Shown: positions 23,126-37,960, numbered from the stretch's first letter. The stretch is 64,000 nt of DNA from Prostheceraeus crozeri (GCA_907163375.1 CAJQUW010005245.1:310001-374000), one strand, 5' to 3'. Notes: generated by a model from the letters alone, not told the origin. Made by a program: numbers and translations.

Positions 23126-26100
23126 CTAGACGCAACCGTAAGATCCACTGGAGATACACGACGGACTAGACACAGTACTAGACGTCGACCCGCGATACTC
23201 TTGGCTTGCACTTGAACTTTCTACACTGCCCATAGTATAAAAGAGATCATTGTCATGTGCGGGACTTTGTAACGTGGAAGTGGGAGGGCAATAGCCTTGT
23301 GGGAAATGGCTCCAGCCGTAAAACACTTGATCTAAGACCCATTTGTCACTATTGAATTCTTCCAGCTGAACGACATTATTCCGATCACGGATTTGTAAAC
23401 AAACATGATGTATGAGTTCTTCGATCAGATATAAGGTTTGCCTGTGTTCGTGACTCATCAAGCAAACAGTAGAGTGTGCAACAACACTTCGCAATGTCTC
23501 AAGATATGTAACTTTGAGTTCATCGTTATCAAAATGATTGTCCAAATAAGCAAGTAGTCGGCACCGCTGGCTAGTTAGGTCGGCAAAGTCAATGAAAAAC
23601 CTCGAGCACATGTAAGGTTCTAAGCTTCGAATATCGGCGCAGTTGACAGGTCGGTAACCTTCAACAATAAGTCGGCAGTATCGCAAAAGTCCTCCGCCGC
23701 GAATTTCTTCAGGATTCCTCGTTGCAATGAGTTTGTTTTTCAGGTGATACAACGCCTCTGCAAAACTGCCGGACACCGCCTCAGCCACGACTGTCGGATA
23801 AAAATGCTTTGTCATTGGTTGGTGGCAATAATCTGAATACTTTAAAAGAGAGTCGAGTATTATTTGAAATGAGTCAACAGAAAATTCAAATTGTCGGCGC
23901 ATTCGATCGACGAATTTCAGCTCTATTGACATGCGGCCTGGTCCGTGTTGGCCCAAACCGAGCAAGTACCAAGAGTCTCGTTGGTTCTGAACACGCACCA
24001 ACTTCCCAATGAAAGTCTCGGCGAGTTGGGATTCCGTAGACAGATGTGACGAAGTCCTCAACAATGAAGGTTTTGATGGAGGGAGCAGTGATGGCGAGGA
24101 TAGAGATGGTGGCGGGGTTGATGGAGGTGAAGGGGTAGGAGTATGATCCATGGAAGAGGAAGAGGAACCCGACATCTCACGGCCCCGAGAGGTCCGCTTC
24201 TTGGTCGCAGGGTGGAAGAACTCAATCAGTGATTGCATGACAACTGATTTGATGGTGGAGATTGTCTCCAAGTCATTCAATTCAACTCCAAAAAGAAGAT
24301 CAATATCATTGAAGGTGGCATCTTTCTTCAATCCTGAAATGCAAGAGAGCATCATTAGTTACAGAGGCTAAAATGAATTCATAACATGCAACAAAACGCT
24401 GTCTGCTAGAAAGAATTCATTATGAAAAAATATCATATCTTATGCAAATACTTAATGCAACACTTGCGGAGCTCACACAAATGAATTTCAAGCAGCTGAT
24501 AAGTTCGCAACTTAATACGAAAACTCGATATTAAGTGCATAATCGCTAAACTTGAAGATTTTAGAAAGCTAGGTGGACAATGATTTGGAATCTCCAATAT
24601 CGAACTGATATGATCCAACCTTGGCAAGAACATTATGCATTTCGACTGCACTAGCAGTAAATAGAGAAAATCAAATAAAAAGCCGCCATATTACAATAAA
24701 TTGACAGTTAGAGCAGAGATTTCGTTGTTTAGTGTAATGTCGAAGCATTTCATATTAATGAAACTATGTAGTAGGATTTTGAATCGCAAGCTGAGTTATA
24801 AAGTTGTTTCTGGAAAATAATAAAGCAAAAAGTTGTGATTTTGATTCTTGATCTTTCAACTTTACTATTTTCTCTAGAACAGAGCAACCAAATTAATATG
24901 AATATTTTGAAAAAGATAGTCTATTACACTTCCTACTTATTTTTAGTATAAAATATTTACCAATGAACGATTAGAATATTGACGATGAATGATCAGTTCA
25001 GCGTATGCATTCTCAGACGTAAGAACTTTTAAGATTAATAACTTCAATTAAATTTCTCCGGCTATCTTACGATTATAATTCTCATTTTACAAAATAGAAT
25101 TTAAAGAAGATGTGCCTTCGAGTCAAATTTTGAACAACTAGCGATAACCGTTTCAGTACATCAATACATTCATGGCAGACGCAAATGTCTTCCCAAACTT
25201 CATTTTGTGAGAGCTATTACAGCACACTGATCGATCAAATCCAACCGAGATCCATATTTCTTCAATATGAATCTGCTTGTTTTCAATGATGGTACACTTT
25301 AAAAGTTCTTTATAAAACAAGAAGATCCAACAAATTGTCTGACCTTACATCAGGTTATGAAATAATGAAACATTTATGACCAATTTGAGTTTCAAGAATA
25401 TGTTGAATCCAGTTGGGAAGCGCTCATTCAATCGACAAGAAATTCCTTGACCAGAAAAGTTTATTACTTTCCTATGTAGTTACGAAAACAACAGCTGTTC
25501 TCAACAACGATTTGTACTGTCATGCAGCGGTAGAATCGATTCAAGTCAATTACTTTCGATCAGAAAGAGCAGAGGGTTGTACACAGTCTTTGCCACAGGA
25601 GTACACATGCGCAATATGTGAGCTACCCTTACTGTCTTCAAAATGCTAATCAAAGACAATATCTAAATAGAATACCATGAGCCATACAGCCCTCATGTTA
25701 TCACGCAGTATAGTAATGTTCATGTTGCCAGTAGTCTGTATGATCAGATCAATTCGTGTCTGTAAGGATGTGGGGATCATTATGAACCAATTCCTGACAT
25801 AAAGTGACATTTTCGTAACCGGTACATTCCAGACAGATAAACAAAGCACATTCACATAACTCCGATACCAATGTAAGCTTACGTATTCCAATGTTACTAT
25901 TGTACATACTGTAGAAATACAAAATTACGAATATCACTTGAACATTCATTACAATGTCAAGGTCTTTTTCAACTAAGTCACTGAAATTCAGATTGCTCAA
26001 ATCGATTAACTCATGAACTAACTTGTATATATATTGATGTCCGTTATGGCTTTATGGCTTTATCTGTCATACAAGCATTAGTTGTATTGCTATATGCAAT

Positions 26101-29100
26101 GCTTAAATACACCATTTACTCTTTAACTTAGAAAGACGATTTAGTGATGGAAAAATAATGAGAAACGAGTAAACAGATCAGAAATGCTTATCGTTGAACT
26201 TTCATGATTTTCATAATCGGTCGCTTCCTCGTTACATAAATAACATGGTTCTTAAAAACAATAGAATTTGTTTCAATAGAAACAAAAAATTAGGGACGGT
26301 GATCTTTTGACTTAAAATTAGCAAAATCTATCATTTTTCAAATTAAGATTTATTTTAATTAATGATTTTATTTAATATAACTTTTTAAATTTGATTTTTT
26401 TATATTCATTTTATGATTGTCTACGACTGGTGCGGATTTTCAAAACTCAAATATCTGTTGATACGTGATCTATTGCTTTGTCTGCAAGCAGCGTAATTAT
26501 CGATTTTATCATGTAAGCATTACAGTAGCAATCGGTTAATATGTCACAGCCATTTATTTAGCGCTAAATACTTCTACATTACAAACCTCCTAACTTCTCT
26601 ATGTGCATGTATGCTAAAAATCGCTAAAATCAATTTAAACATCTTGCGTCGCCAAAATTTTTTCTAACAAACAGATAAATCAATAAATGCATTTTTGATG
26701 ATCATAACTTGCTGTAGATCATTTGATTCAAATCAAATAACCTTCCTGTAAAATTTAAGAAAAATAAATATATAATTTTTATTATTGAATAATTTATTTG
26801 AAATAACAGGCCTCACTCATTCGTTGGATAGTTAAAACAATTGAGGCTGAGAAATTGATGGGTTTTGAATTTCGTCCTTTTTAAACATCGGCCCTTTTAA
26901 GAAACATACCAAAAAATTGCATGTCAAAATATGTATGAAATTGCAGAATACAATTAAGTATCTGATCATGATCTGCATTTCGTCATAATTGGACCCAGGT
27001 TTAGATATTGATCACAACAACCGACAATATCAATAATGCCATTTGTATTTTAAAATCGTCATTTGCTTCATCATATTGTTGGTGATTAGGAAGATGAAGA
27101 ATATTTCACGCGATTTTATGTATGTTGCGCAATAAAGGTGTGGTCTAGCCTCTCAATTCACTCAGATTCAAAGAGGTTATTAATATTTAGATTCACTAAT
27201 CCTTGACCGTCTTGAACATCAACTCGTACCTCGCATCGAATGAACTATGCCACATTCTTATCTTAAGTTACTAAATCTGAAATTTTATGAAACAATAAAG
27301 CATTGGTGTCGACGAGTTAATTTGTTAATTAGTTAGAACAATGTAATGCACTAATAGACCAAGGTCTAGAATCCATTTATAGTCATGATTTCATCTTTAG
27401 TAGAAAGTACATTGATTGAATCTTTCAGCAATAGCGGTAGCAAAAATTAGTTTGGTATTTGTACCCAGTACATGTCCTACTATAAATATTCATTAACAAA
27501 AAATACAGAAGTTGTTGAATGACGTAAATTATTCTTCCCAGTTGAACCCAATGAGGTGGAATAAAAATGCTAACAAAATTCTTCTTTTGTTAAGCAGCAG
27601 TCAGCTATGCTACATTTCATACACACACTCAACACTGATATTTTTGTAATGTTCAACCCACAACAACTAAAAGCTATCCGTTAACATAATTTTCGCAGTC
27701 AGAATGCTGGTCATTCTCTCAACGGACAATATTGAAGTTTCGAATTGAAATGGATTAGCGAACTTGATTTCTTAGTTTCGAGAATAGAATTCAACTTATT
27801 TAGTTTGTGACACGTAAACAGTTGCTATCACATCTAAATGCACATCGGTAGATTCAGCAAAGTTCAGCTGGCCTAATTGCAGTCGATAGAAGTGAAAAGT
27901 TTTCTAGCATTCAAAAGTTATATGAAATTGAAGTATAAAGTACATCGCATCCACTTTTTTCTGTTCAGTCTTGATGATTTTGAGATAAGTTTGAACATTT
28001 ATGATCGAATCAGGTTATGACCTTCATAACGGATACTGGCTGGTTGATAGCATGGACTTGATATCAATGCTACCAGACTTTGGATAAGCATGATGTGATA
28101 TTTATCTACCATCATTAAACACTGCAACTGACAGCAGTTAATGAATAAATACTTAGCGTTGGTACGAAAAATCCTTAGACACAAATAGAGATGCTGACTG
28201 CTGAGTAGGCATGGGCATTGAAATTCTACAGAATTCTTTAAGAATTTCATATCTTCTTTTTGGTATTCTCAAAAACATTTATTTAGAAGTGCCTCCAGTA
28301 TTTGTCTTGCGATGGAAATCACTATGTATGCCGATAAAACCTCGCATCCTCTAATGTATTTCGTCGTCAAAACATCAGCTTCTAAACAGAACGATGCTAT
28401 TCAGAATTGGTCTCAACGCAAATGCAAGCGTTAACGATTGATCGAATGAACTCTTACGTCGCGGAAGAAAGACTATCACAACTGCTAAATTGTTATCATT
28501 GCAATTACCTATGATTTCCCTTCACGGATCATGAATTAATCAACAACTAGTGAAATGTTATTTAGGCTTACTCATGAAATTGAATATGAGATGACAAATA
28601 TATTCCATATACTCACTTATATACTTAATCAAAAATATAGTTTCTGAAGTTGTGTTTAGATTAAGTGAGACATAAAGACAACGTGACCTTTATCAAGCAA
28701 TACTAGTGTTATGAAAACTAAATTGACATTGCACCAGCAACAGCTGATTCTTCGATTGAGTTATTTTACGATAAAACAAATTTACCTGTGGATAGCAATT
28801 TACGCACGTGCTACTACAACTAAGAATGATACAGGCGTGAAACCAAAACGTTCGACTGATGATTTAATACATAATTGAATTTTGGATAATTGATAACCTA
28901 AATTGGACTTTTTAGTTGATATCAAATTGATTCTCGATGTCTTCGTTTCCGTTAAACCACAACGCATGCCTCAATTAAATCGGCTACACGATGAGCGGTT
29001 TCTCGACTGAAAATCTGCAATACTGCCATCTTTTATGTAAGATATGGTTGGGATTATACAACAATTAAATAGTCATTTCAAAGCTAATTCCTCCCTCATC

Positions 29101-32100
29101 AATTCTGATTAGGGAACTATCAACTGATGAACCACTAGAAAAAAGCCTTTTGTCACTTCATCGGACTTTAAATGTCAATACATGATAATTTGACACTTTT
29201 CAGATGCGATTTGAAATATGCAATCACAAACAAGACAAACATTTAATAAAAATTTGGATGCTACAAATGTTTGTTTCAGACAGAGTTAATTTAGTCATAC
29301 ACAGTGAATGACTGATAAACGGTGGATAAATGAGACAGAATCGCATCTTTCACTGATTATGTTCATGGAGTGGTTAAGCATTATTTTCGTTCAGCAGAAA
29401 CGAAAGATCATCCGAATAACTTGACGTATTTTCGAAAATCTGATCGACCAAACAGTACCGTGATAGCTGATATTCGAGTGCGTGCGCTTGTAAGACTGTC
29501 CAGGGTCAATGATTCATGATATATCACGATCAGATTAGGTTTTCTCTTAGATATGAATTAAATGCACAATAGAGGTGATCTTGATGATGTGATAATTGAG
29601 AGGAAAATGATTTTTCAGTATTAAACCATAATCATACAATACATTTCTTTCGTAAATCATTCAACGCTTCAAGGGTCTGCTGCGTTCATTTCAAAGAGAT
29701 AAGTTAGATAGTAAAGTGAGATAATAATACATTTTTGGGAACGATTTAGGGAACATACACGAGATGCCGTGCAGAATGCGTCGGGAAGCAACACTCACAT
29801 GCGATATATTTCTTAACAGTAGGATTACTATTGACATTTATTTTATATGCAGCATTTTTTAGAATTGCAATTTAAACAACAATAGACTGGCTGCGACTGG
29901 TTTGGGCTTGATTCATGATGAGATATCTCTCAATACAGAAAATTTGGATAGTGCTATTGCAAAATATTCAACCCATTCATACAATAAGTTGATAAAGTTG
30001 CATGTCATACACAAGGGAACCTCTCTAAGCGACCAGTTTCTTGCAGTTCCGAATTTTTCTTCGTAAATCCATGTTGAAGAGAGCTTCTGTAGCGACCATC
30101 CTTCTCTATTTCTCGACTAATTTTTGTCTCATTTTTAGTGTCACACAGACCTTTGGGTCTGGTTTGCAGGAAGCATGCATTAACATTAACTAGAATTTGT
30201 TGTTTCCTGTATATACATCCATAGGCTAGTTTATGGAAACACGGCAACAAAAGTGCATATATCAGAAATGTCACATGCAACATCGTGCAATAATAGCAGC
30301 AATTTTGTAGATCGAACAATTTTCAGAATGTTTTTAAGTCAACTCTTCTAAGGCAAGTTTTCTTACCGTCGGATAAGACATGATCATTGACTAGCAGTCG
30401 ATATTTCTAGACTTGAAAGATGCCTTGAGCACTGCGCAGTGCTAGAATTCTTCGAAATTATGTCTTAAAGTTCCACTTCAAATCGCTAAATGAAAATTAA
30501 GCAGAAACTCTACAAGCCAAATATAGTAGAATATTATATCGTCTTTGCTTCTAGCATTTTAACAAAGAGTCAGCTTCACGAAGTAAGAACACTCTCGGGA
30601 ACTCCTATTTTCAAGAGTTTTTAAGGTTTCATTCGAGCGGTCAATCGATACATTTTCTATATTTCATTTAAAGCTGCTGAGTGTTCCGCCGACAAAACTG
30701 GAAAATTTGAGTTATGTTCTATACCAAAATGTGAAAACTGCATGCATGGGATGAAAAGATTTAACACGAATTATCGTCCATGAGTCCTTTCCAAATGCGG
30801 TAAGCACAAGCGCATTACGCTTGTGTGTCTCGCTAAAGTGACTACTTCAAACAGCTCCGTTTGTTGGTCGCTACAGAGGAATCCAAGTGAAATAGTTGTG
30901 TTGTACAATGTAAAAATTTGACAATTTTCAAACAATCAATGCAATATGTGAGCACATTGAGATAATCTTTCAATAGTGTGTTGACTCTTTTCTTTGCATA
31001 TGCATATACAGTTAAATCAATTCTTTAAATAGAAAGGGAAAATTCTAAACAATACTTAGACAAGATATTAGTGGCATTAGTATAGCAAGCAAGCAAACAT
31101 AGGACTTCATAAAACGATATCAGAAGAATGATGAGGTCGCTAAACCAGCAGCAAGTGAATAAAATGTTGATAGGTACCGGAGCCGATCTAAATTGACTCA
31201 GTGATGGACTATTGGACTTAAAGTCTGATCGTTATACTGCTAGCCAATTTTCTTAGGATTAGTGAGCTTTATCGCTAACTTGCTGATAGACAATGATTCT
31301 GTACACAATGAAAGTAAATTTGACCATGATAAGTTTTGATTTTGGAAATTTTAGCAATTTAATTTTGATTTAGAGACTCAATAGATCATCGTATTATGAC
31401 AATGAACATAATTGTAAAGAAGCAATTTATACTCTGAAATTTAGAGATCATAATCTTCAAAATATCATTAGGGCCTACTATTGCACGCAGTAAAATTACG
31501 AGAAGCAAATGAGAGTCCTCTACCACCTCGTTTGAATAAGGAAGCGAAAGTTAGTGAAAACTATATATGAATTATGTATGGCTATATACATACTTAGCGA
31601 AAACGGATCATTATCTAAACATTGAATGGTTCTTATGGGCTATCCCCTTCCCCAACGTTTTCACATACACTTAGTTTAGTATATTTTCTACACACATGCA
31701 AAAATTATGGAGCAAAATTGGACAAGTACTTTTTACACTGGAAAAGATAACTTAAAAGTATAGAGATGTCACCAGTTTTATCTGACTTCGTTTGTTCGAC
31801 GCATTATTATGACTCTTTTTTAACTTACATTATAGGCCCTATATACTGTCGCACCTTTCATAAATTAACAATATTAGTGTACGAGATGGAGCTTTGATCA
31901 CCATCCCTTCACTAGTTGTCACGAAAAGAATTTCTCGACTTCAAGAGCTATCTGTACTGCGTCGAACAGACGAAGTCAGATCAAGCTGCTAACATGCACG
32001 TACAACGCTACACTTCAAGTTATCGTTTCTAATTCAGATTCTTCCAAATTTTTACATGTCCGATATGCATGATTCTTTCGTTGCGGTTAGAAAACGTCCT

Positions 32101-32839
32101 CAATTGCGTGTATCCGCGGCTTGGTGACGATTGATAGTTTCACGAATTTCAGATAAATTTAATAGTTTGGGGGGAGGAGGCACTTGAGTACCCTTTTATG
32201 GTTTATGTATGTTGATACTAAAGAGTAAAGACCATGTGTCTTTCAATTAACATTCATATCTATATATACATGCATCATCGATCACTCATCAAGCAACCAC
32301 CCATTTAAAACGACCGATTTTTCCATTTCGAGCTATCCACGTACATTCATATCTGTCCCACTAAACCGCATCCCACTCGCTCAAGCGACTATCGTTGCTT
32401 TAGAGTTCTACTGCACTTTTTCTTCTGTGATTTTTTTTAATAAGAACAAGCAAATCATTTGAGAAGCTGATTTCGAAGACTGAATATGGGGCTTTTATAT
32501 ATAATGCTACTGATCTACTGACGCACAATAAATGCGTGCAAAATATAAGGGACATTAGCACCTATGAAGATCACTTGGGCCTCAATGTGTGGTCTACTCA
32601 CCGATAACGTAACTCGCCGCTCCTCCATTCAATCGAGTGTCTCGGACATTGACACCTGCCGCACTGATACCATCACAGACTAGTTTGATAAGCTGCCGTA
32701 AAGTCACTTGAACAGGGGGTAGATCATCACATCTCGAATGCAACTGCACAGTATCTTCGAGCATGTTATACAGACGACTGACTTGATCGTGGTTCAATAC
32801 TTGAAACCGATTTTCTGCTTGCTTTCCTGTAGTTTCCAT
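23126..32839 (-). CDS. TENT5: TENT5/FAM46 non-canonical poly(A) polymerase (two coding exons)
   Basis: TENT5 proteins add adenosines to mRNA 3' ends, often on transcripts for secreted proteins. Coding exon 1 is 32839-32602, exon 2 is 24333-23126; donor ATCG|GTGAGT, acceptor ATTTCAG|GATTG. The join completes a Gly codon and yields 481 residues. The nucleotidyltransferase signature is complete: LNGGAAS (about 71-77), then NDIDLLF with Asp89/Asp91, and a third acidic residue in ELKFVDRMRRQFEFS (Asp222). Other family blocks are ATRNPEEIRGGGLLRYC, YMCSRFFIDFADL and STVCLMSHEHRQTL. The start ATG has A at -3 and G at +4, and an in-frame TAA lies just upstream. Oddities are a Ser/Pro-rich insertion of about 55 residues between the DxD and the third Asp, and a Ser-rich C-terminal tail. 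Confidence 0.95.
24334..32601 (-). other. TENT5 intron, 8.3 kb
   Basis: A GT-AG intron within the TENT5 coding region; the reading frame is preserved exactly across it. I found no further coding exon, transposon terminus or retroelement protein fragment inside, in contrast to the flanks of the window. Candidate enhancers cannot be judged from sequence alone. Confidence 0.8.
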
Positions 32840-35800
32840 GATTGCAAAAGATAAGTGGAACCAGGCACTGAGTTACACGGCAGAAGAAGTCGATCGTCGT
32901 TGTGGTGGCCTACAGATGCCGTCAGTGAATTGTACAATACAGGCACAACAGTTAATCAATCAGAAGTTGGATTCACAGACCAATGTCTCCACGGGAAAGC
33001 TATCGACGAAAGCGCGCGCGATGACTGCATTCACTAAATGAGAGAACACTTTTACCCGTAGCTTCATTCATAATCATTGATGATTTCAACCAATGGCGTA
33101 ACAATCATTCATTATTGCACTATCATCAATAGTATCCATCCTAGTAGTAACTAAAACTCTTCGAATCATAAAATAGGAAAAATTCGAGTTTAAGAAATCC
33201 ATTCGATTTTTTTCAAATTCGGCACCGGGTCGAATCTATCTTCAACGAAACTCTCAAATCATCGACATGGTTGGAACGACGGTGGATTCGAAAGATTGAC
33301 AGCCTCGTGTTGCACCTATCCCCTGGACGTAGACCTGCAACTCCAGATATCTATTTAAAATTTACATTTTAGTTCCAATTTTTCAATTTTAATATTTTGT
33401 TTTCATAAAAACGAGTCGGTGATAATCATGGCAATATAGAGAAAATGCATCGGACTTAATTTTAATTTATTTACACCTAAATCCTTTTCAAGAACAGCAA
33501 CAAATAATGTTTTGAAACATGGATAATGTGATCAAATTGAAATCTTCATCAGACACTTAAACTAAATAGGCGATGAAATATGTTAAAGTCGATGTTAATG
33601 AGAGATAACAGAATTCTATGCCATCATAATATGCATGATAATAGAAATAGACAAAAATTATTATATGAGTTACTTAAGAAAATCTGAAATTATGAAAGAA
33701 ATTATGTCATATTATTTATGACGCAAAGTCTCAAATCTTATTGAAAAGGATTCGACGTTGGCTTCAAAGTTAAGCGACACTGCCACAGTCATAATATGCT
33801 AACAACATTTATGTTGTGTTTGAAAAAGCCAACTCTGGTATTGTTAAGTTAAAAGTTGTATTGTTAAAGCTGCATAATTACTCAATCAGAAACTACAATA
33901 CAAATTTGTAAAAAATTTATTACATGTTTTATGACTGTGGCGCAGCTATCAGAGGACAGTAGTAGGCCTATGTTATTTTTGACATATAAATCGATAAAAA
34001 CAATGCTGCTTCGGCGAAAAAATGCTTTCTGTGAAAGCTATAATTATGAGAAGGGCGCTAGCACAAAACTCCGATTCAACAGGACAGGAAAAGTACTTGT
34101 TTCGCAAGATAGGCCTACGGGGCATTCAATTTTGTTGGATGTTTTATTCTCTCTTCGGCAGATGTAGTCCTACATGCATGTCTATATGTGGGTCATTTCA
34201 CTTTGGAATTATTTTTAAGATGGAATGGATGTCGGTTAAATAGAATAACGCATAAGCATCTTTCAGCAGATCAACGGCACAAAGGCAACGGAATACAGAC
34301 TAGTCTTTCGGGGAGCCTTGCGCGGTCTAAGGCTGGGTGAATTCTTTTCGGGGTGGGCTATATTCTCTCCCGTTATAGGGCCCACGTGCACGCAGAGGAA
34401 AAGTGCGATTTAGACTTTCAGCATCACATCAAAAATATAATAAAAATTCAAAACATTTTGTATCTTAAAAATTTTATAGTTTTAAACATCGATTTGTTCG
34501 AGCTGAAAATTATTTATTTTTTTCAGCATCAAACTTAGATAGCATATATAAATGGTGAATAGCTATTCTAGCCTGCGGATGATCCTCAGTATCTTTATCT
34601 AATTGCATTGTAAACAATACGATAGATTATCATTATAACTTATTTATAAAGCAATTCAACAGGCGAAGAAATTTTCATCAACGTCATATTTATTTTCCAT
34701 CGGTAATAGCACCATGTGGCAGAATGGTATAGGACAAAATACAAAATATCTGGAAACAGTCATTGGCGTCATGGAAAAACATAAATCAAGAAAATCAATT
34801 TTGGAACAAACAATAGAATGCAGCAATTACAAGACTTAATTTCAAGGTTTATATGCTTGAATGGACAGATGGATGTTGAAATACCTTCACAGACAGGTAC
34901 ACGCTGAAATGCATGAAAAGTGACTTTTTCATAGAATTTTCATCCGTGCGAACCATGTATGGAGCTATATGGACTTCTCAATGAAAAAATGGGAATTTAG
35001 ATAACTTTGGATAAACAAGCGCAGAAATGAAAGCCTGTGTTCTTATTGAATCGTCTCCATCAGAGCTACACGCATACCTCTTGAAAGCATCAATATTGTG
35101 TTGGTCATGGAGAGTGGCATCGGATGATGATTCCAAAGCTATGCTTTGGGATAAAGTATATCTTTGAGCGACTCACAGAATGTGCGCGTTGTAACTCACA
35201 TGATCGCATGTGAGTGCATTAGCTGAGCTCTGAGTTAGCTTCTGAACAATATCTTAGGTTCGGGTACGCACTCATTTCCAGCAGAGGTGCTTCTACCGAA
35301 ACAGCATCTGTAGAAGAGACATAAATGAAGCGTCTGACGAAGAGCAACTGCAACTCGTTTTTCACCCGCAAAATTCTTGACAAGTCTCACGCTTGACACA
35401 AGCAACGAGTCAATTTGGAGTCCTATTTTATACGGACATGCCTATATATCCTGAAGATATTCAAGGAGTTGCATGAAGTCTTTCTTATATTAACTTGGCA
35501 GATACTTTAATCAAATATGCATTTCGTATTCACAGTGCATGTATCTACTAGCGGAACCATCAATGATAAGGAGAAAACAAAACATAAACTAAAATGTGGC
35601 ATGCTTGAAGTTGTGGTAAAAATATGGGTTGATGAGATACACCAGATAGTAACAAATATTCCAAATGTTTCCTCAATCTGATTTCAAAATATTAAGCGAG
35701 AAATTTTCGATGGAGTAAATGTGAGATGAAATTACTGATTAGGTATCTATGAATTGCTGCATACAATGTTATTACAAAAATTAAAAAAACATATTACAAA

Positions 35801-36590
35801 ACTAAATCACTATATTTATATATAATAGATTCGGAAATAAACGATGTCATGAAGAATCTTCTTCCATGTAAATAATGACAATTAATTAATTTCTTTGCGC
35901 AGTGATCCTTTCTTCTCAAGGCTACCTCACACATAATGTCTCTGAATAAGAATGGAAGGCACACAGATACAACTACGACAAGTACATGTTGCATGTTATG
36001 CACATAGCCTATCATGTCATGTGAAAGAACAGATTTATGTGTAGGCGGAGAGATGAATGAAATAGTTTATTGCTATTTACGTCAAAGTTGGTTCTCCATA
36101 TTGCATGCATGCCAGAATGGTGGTTGAAGGCTAAAATAATAACAACCTTATTCGCAGAATAAATCGTAGTTATAATGGAAGCAAAATAAAGACAAAAGTA
36201 AATACAAGCAGAAATGAACAAATTTCAATAATACATTTGTATCAGTAATGCATTTTCTATCAAATGAAAAGAAATGTTGGTAGATCAACATAAATCATTA
36301 TTCAATATGTTTGACGAGTCTAAAAACGTTCAAATGACGAGCATTCTATAGAAGTAATGCTTTGAAAATTCTTTGCATGATTCAGAATAAAAAAGTTAAA
36401 ACTTTTGAGACACCCTGTATACGCATCAATATGAAAATATATGTTTATTATTGACTTTTACTATCCCTTTTCCAGATGATGACTTTTGAATTCAATTGCC
36501 ATTAATCAAACGCCTATTTGCAACTCTATATCATCAAAACTGTAATTTAGAAAATGAATGAAGCTCAAATAAGTCCATGCCATAGAGTAA
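32840..36590. other. Region upstream of TENT5, nothing coding recognised
   Basis: The first few hundred bases beyond 32840 should hold the TENT5 5' UTR and perhaps its promoter, but I see no TATA box or other motif I would call. A GC-richer patch lies near 34270-34390. Two TAGGCCTA palindromes occur at 33963 and 34110. No protein family or transposon end found. Confidence 0.35.
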
Positions 36591-37195
36591 GCATAAGTAT
36601 ATTTGCGTAGAGTGGTAACTCAGCATTTATTAAATTCCCAATGTGTATGCAGTTTCGATTTCATTAAATCAGGGATGCGGAGTCGGAGTCCCAGAGTCCT
36701 ATCATTTTTGCTGGAGTCTGAGTCCTATCAAATGATAGAACTCCGGACTCCGGCCTATAACTAGACCCAAAATATAATGCAAGCAAATTATTTAATCTTG
36801 TGCATATAGCTGTCACTGTCTTGATGTCAACTTTTTCCGTCAAACAAAAGTACAGAGACACTGCTGTATGCAAAGCTTGTAATAGTTGAGGGAATGAACC
36901 GTGATAGTGAAAAAAGGATTGTCTTTTTACTCGGTGATTTAGTAGAGAAGACAAGCCTTCCTTGCCTCGATCACACCTACGTACGAAAGGTCACATCGGA
37001 GACAAAAATGAAATACTAGTTTGTTTGAGAACATTACCTCTTACCCTCACGTTAATCGCGTGTGATGGCTCCTCTAAAGCGCATTAAAGTCGAATCAGCT
37101 GTTATCAACTGCTGTGGCTGACAACTCCTGTCCAAAAATCTTTGGATTATTGATTTTTTATCACGTGACTGTCCTTCAATCGCCATTACGTCAAA

Positions 37196-37951
37196 ATGAC
37201 AAATGTATCAGCTGACGATCTTTCATACAACAACGTGCGGAAGATGTCTGATAGCGACATGAAGAAATTGACGAAGCAGCAACTCGTGAATGCATTAAAG
37301 ACAGCCATTCAGCAAGCTGATGTTTCTGCTGTTCAGCCGGTCGATGCGGATGTGATTAAAGCGGCTGTCTCTGAGGCCGTTGCTGAGATCAAAAATGAAT
37401 TGTTAAGTGAAAGCTTGAAACTGATTATAGACGTTGAATCCAAATTTGAAGCTAAGATTAGTACTTTGACTGACATGTTGAATGCGACGCGTTCTGACAT
37501 CATTGATGAAATTCAGCTTCGTGATTCTAAAAAGAATAACGTCGTAATATTTGGTATGAGCGAGACCAACGAAACATACTCAAGTACCGGTAGCAATCGT
37601 AATAATGATAAAGACGCCGTCCTTGATTTAGTGTCGACAGTTGGTCTAGAGAACGAAGTGAAGGTCTTGCGATGTTTCCGACTCGGTACGAGGCGAATTA
37701 ATTCGTCACGTCCTAGACCTGTCAAGGCTATTCTTGAGTCTGCCAGCCAAAAGCTTTCGCTATTGAAAGCTTCGCCTAAGTTGAAAAAGCTTGCCAATGG
37801 TCACAAATTTCGCATGGTCTACATTGACAAGGACCTAACACCTGAACAGCAAAAGAGCGAAAGTTTATTGCGCTTTCAGTTAAAGCATCGCAGAGATATG
37901 GGAGAAGACGTGTTCATAAGGCGCGGTAAAATTGTCTCTCGCTCTTCATGA
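37196..37951 (+). CDS. LINE ORF1 protein (RNA-binding, RRM-like)
   Basis: A 251-residue protein expected to bind the element RNA and form ribonucleoprotein particles. Residues about 15-110 are Lys/Glu/Leu-rich and likely helical or coiled-coil. From about 114 there is an RRM-type ORF1 domain (NNVVIFGMSE at 114-123, a basic RPRPVK at 172-177, DKDLTPEQ at 211-218), the order seen in ORF1 of CR1/L2/Jockey relatives. No CCHC knuckle is present. It ends with TGA nine bases before the ORF2 ATG in the same frame (TGA-CTG-CCT-TCC-ATG), an arrangement compatible with termination-reinitiation. Confidence 0.8.
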   Translation: MTNVSADDLSYNNVRKMSDSDMKKLTKQQLVNALKTAIQQADVSAVQPVDADVIKAAVSEAVAEIKNELLSESLKLIIDVESKFEAKISTLTDMLNATRSDIIDEIQLRDSKKNNVVIFGMSETNETYSSTGSNRNNDKDAVLDLVSTVGLENEVKVLRCFRLGTRRINSSRPRPVKAILESASQKLSLLKASPKLKKLANGHKFRMVYIDKDLTPEQQKSESLLRFQLKHRRDMGEDVFIRRGKIVSRSS

Positions 37952-37960
37952 CTGCCTTCC

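Noticed and set aside
32838-33041. Plus-strand frame starting next to the TENT5 start codon
   Set aside because: It lies opposite the TENT5 5' region, lacks recognisable features and has an overlapping competing frame.
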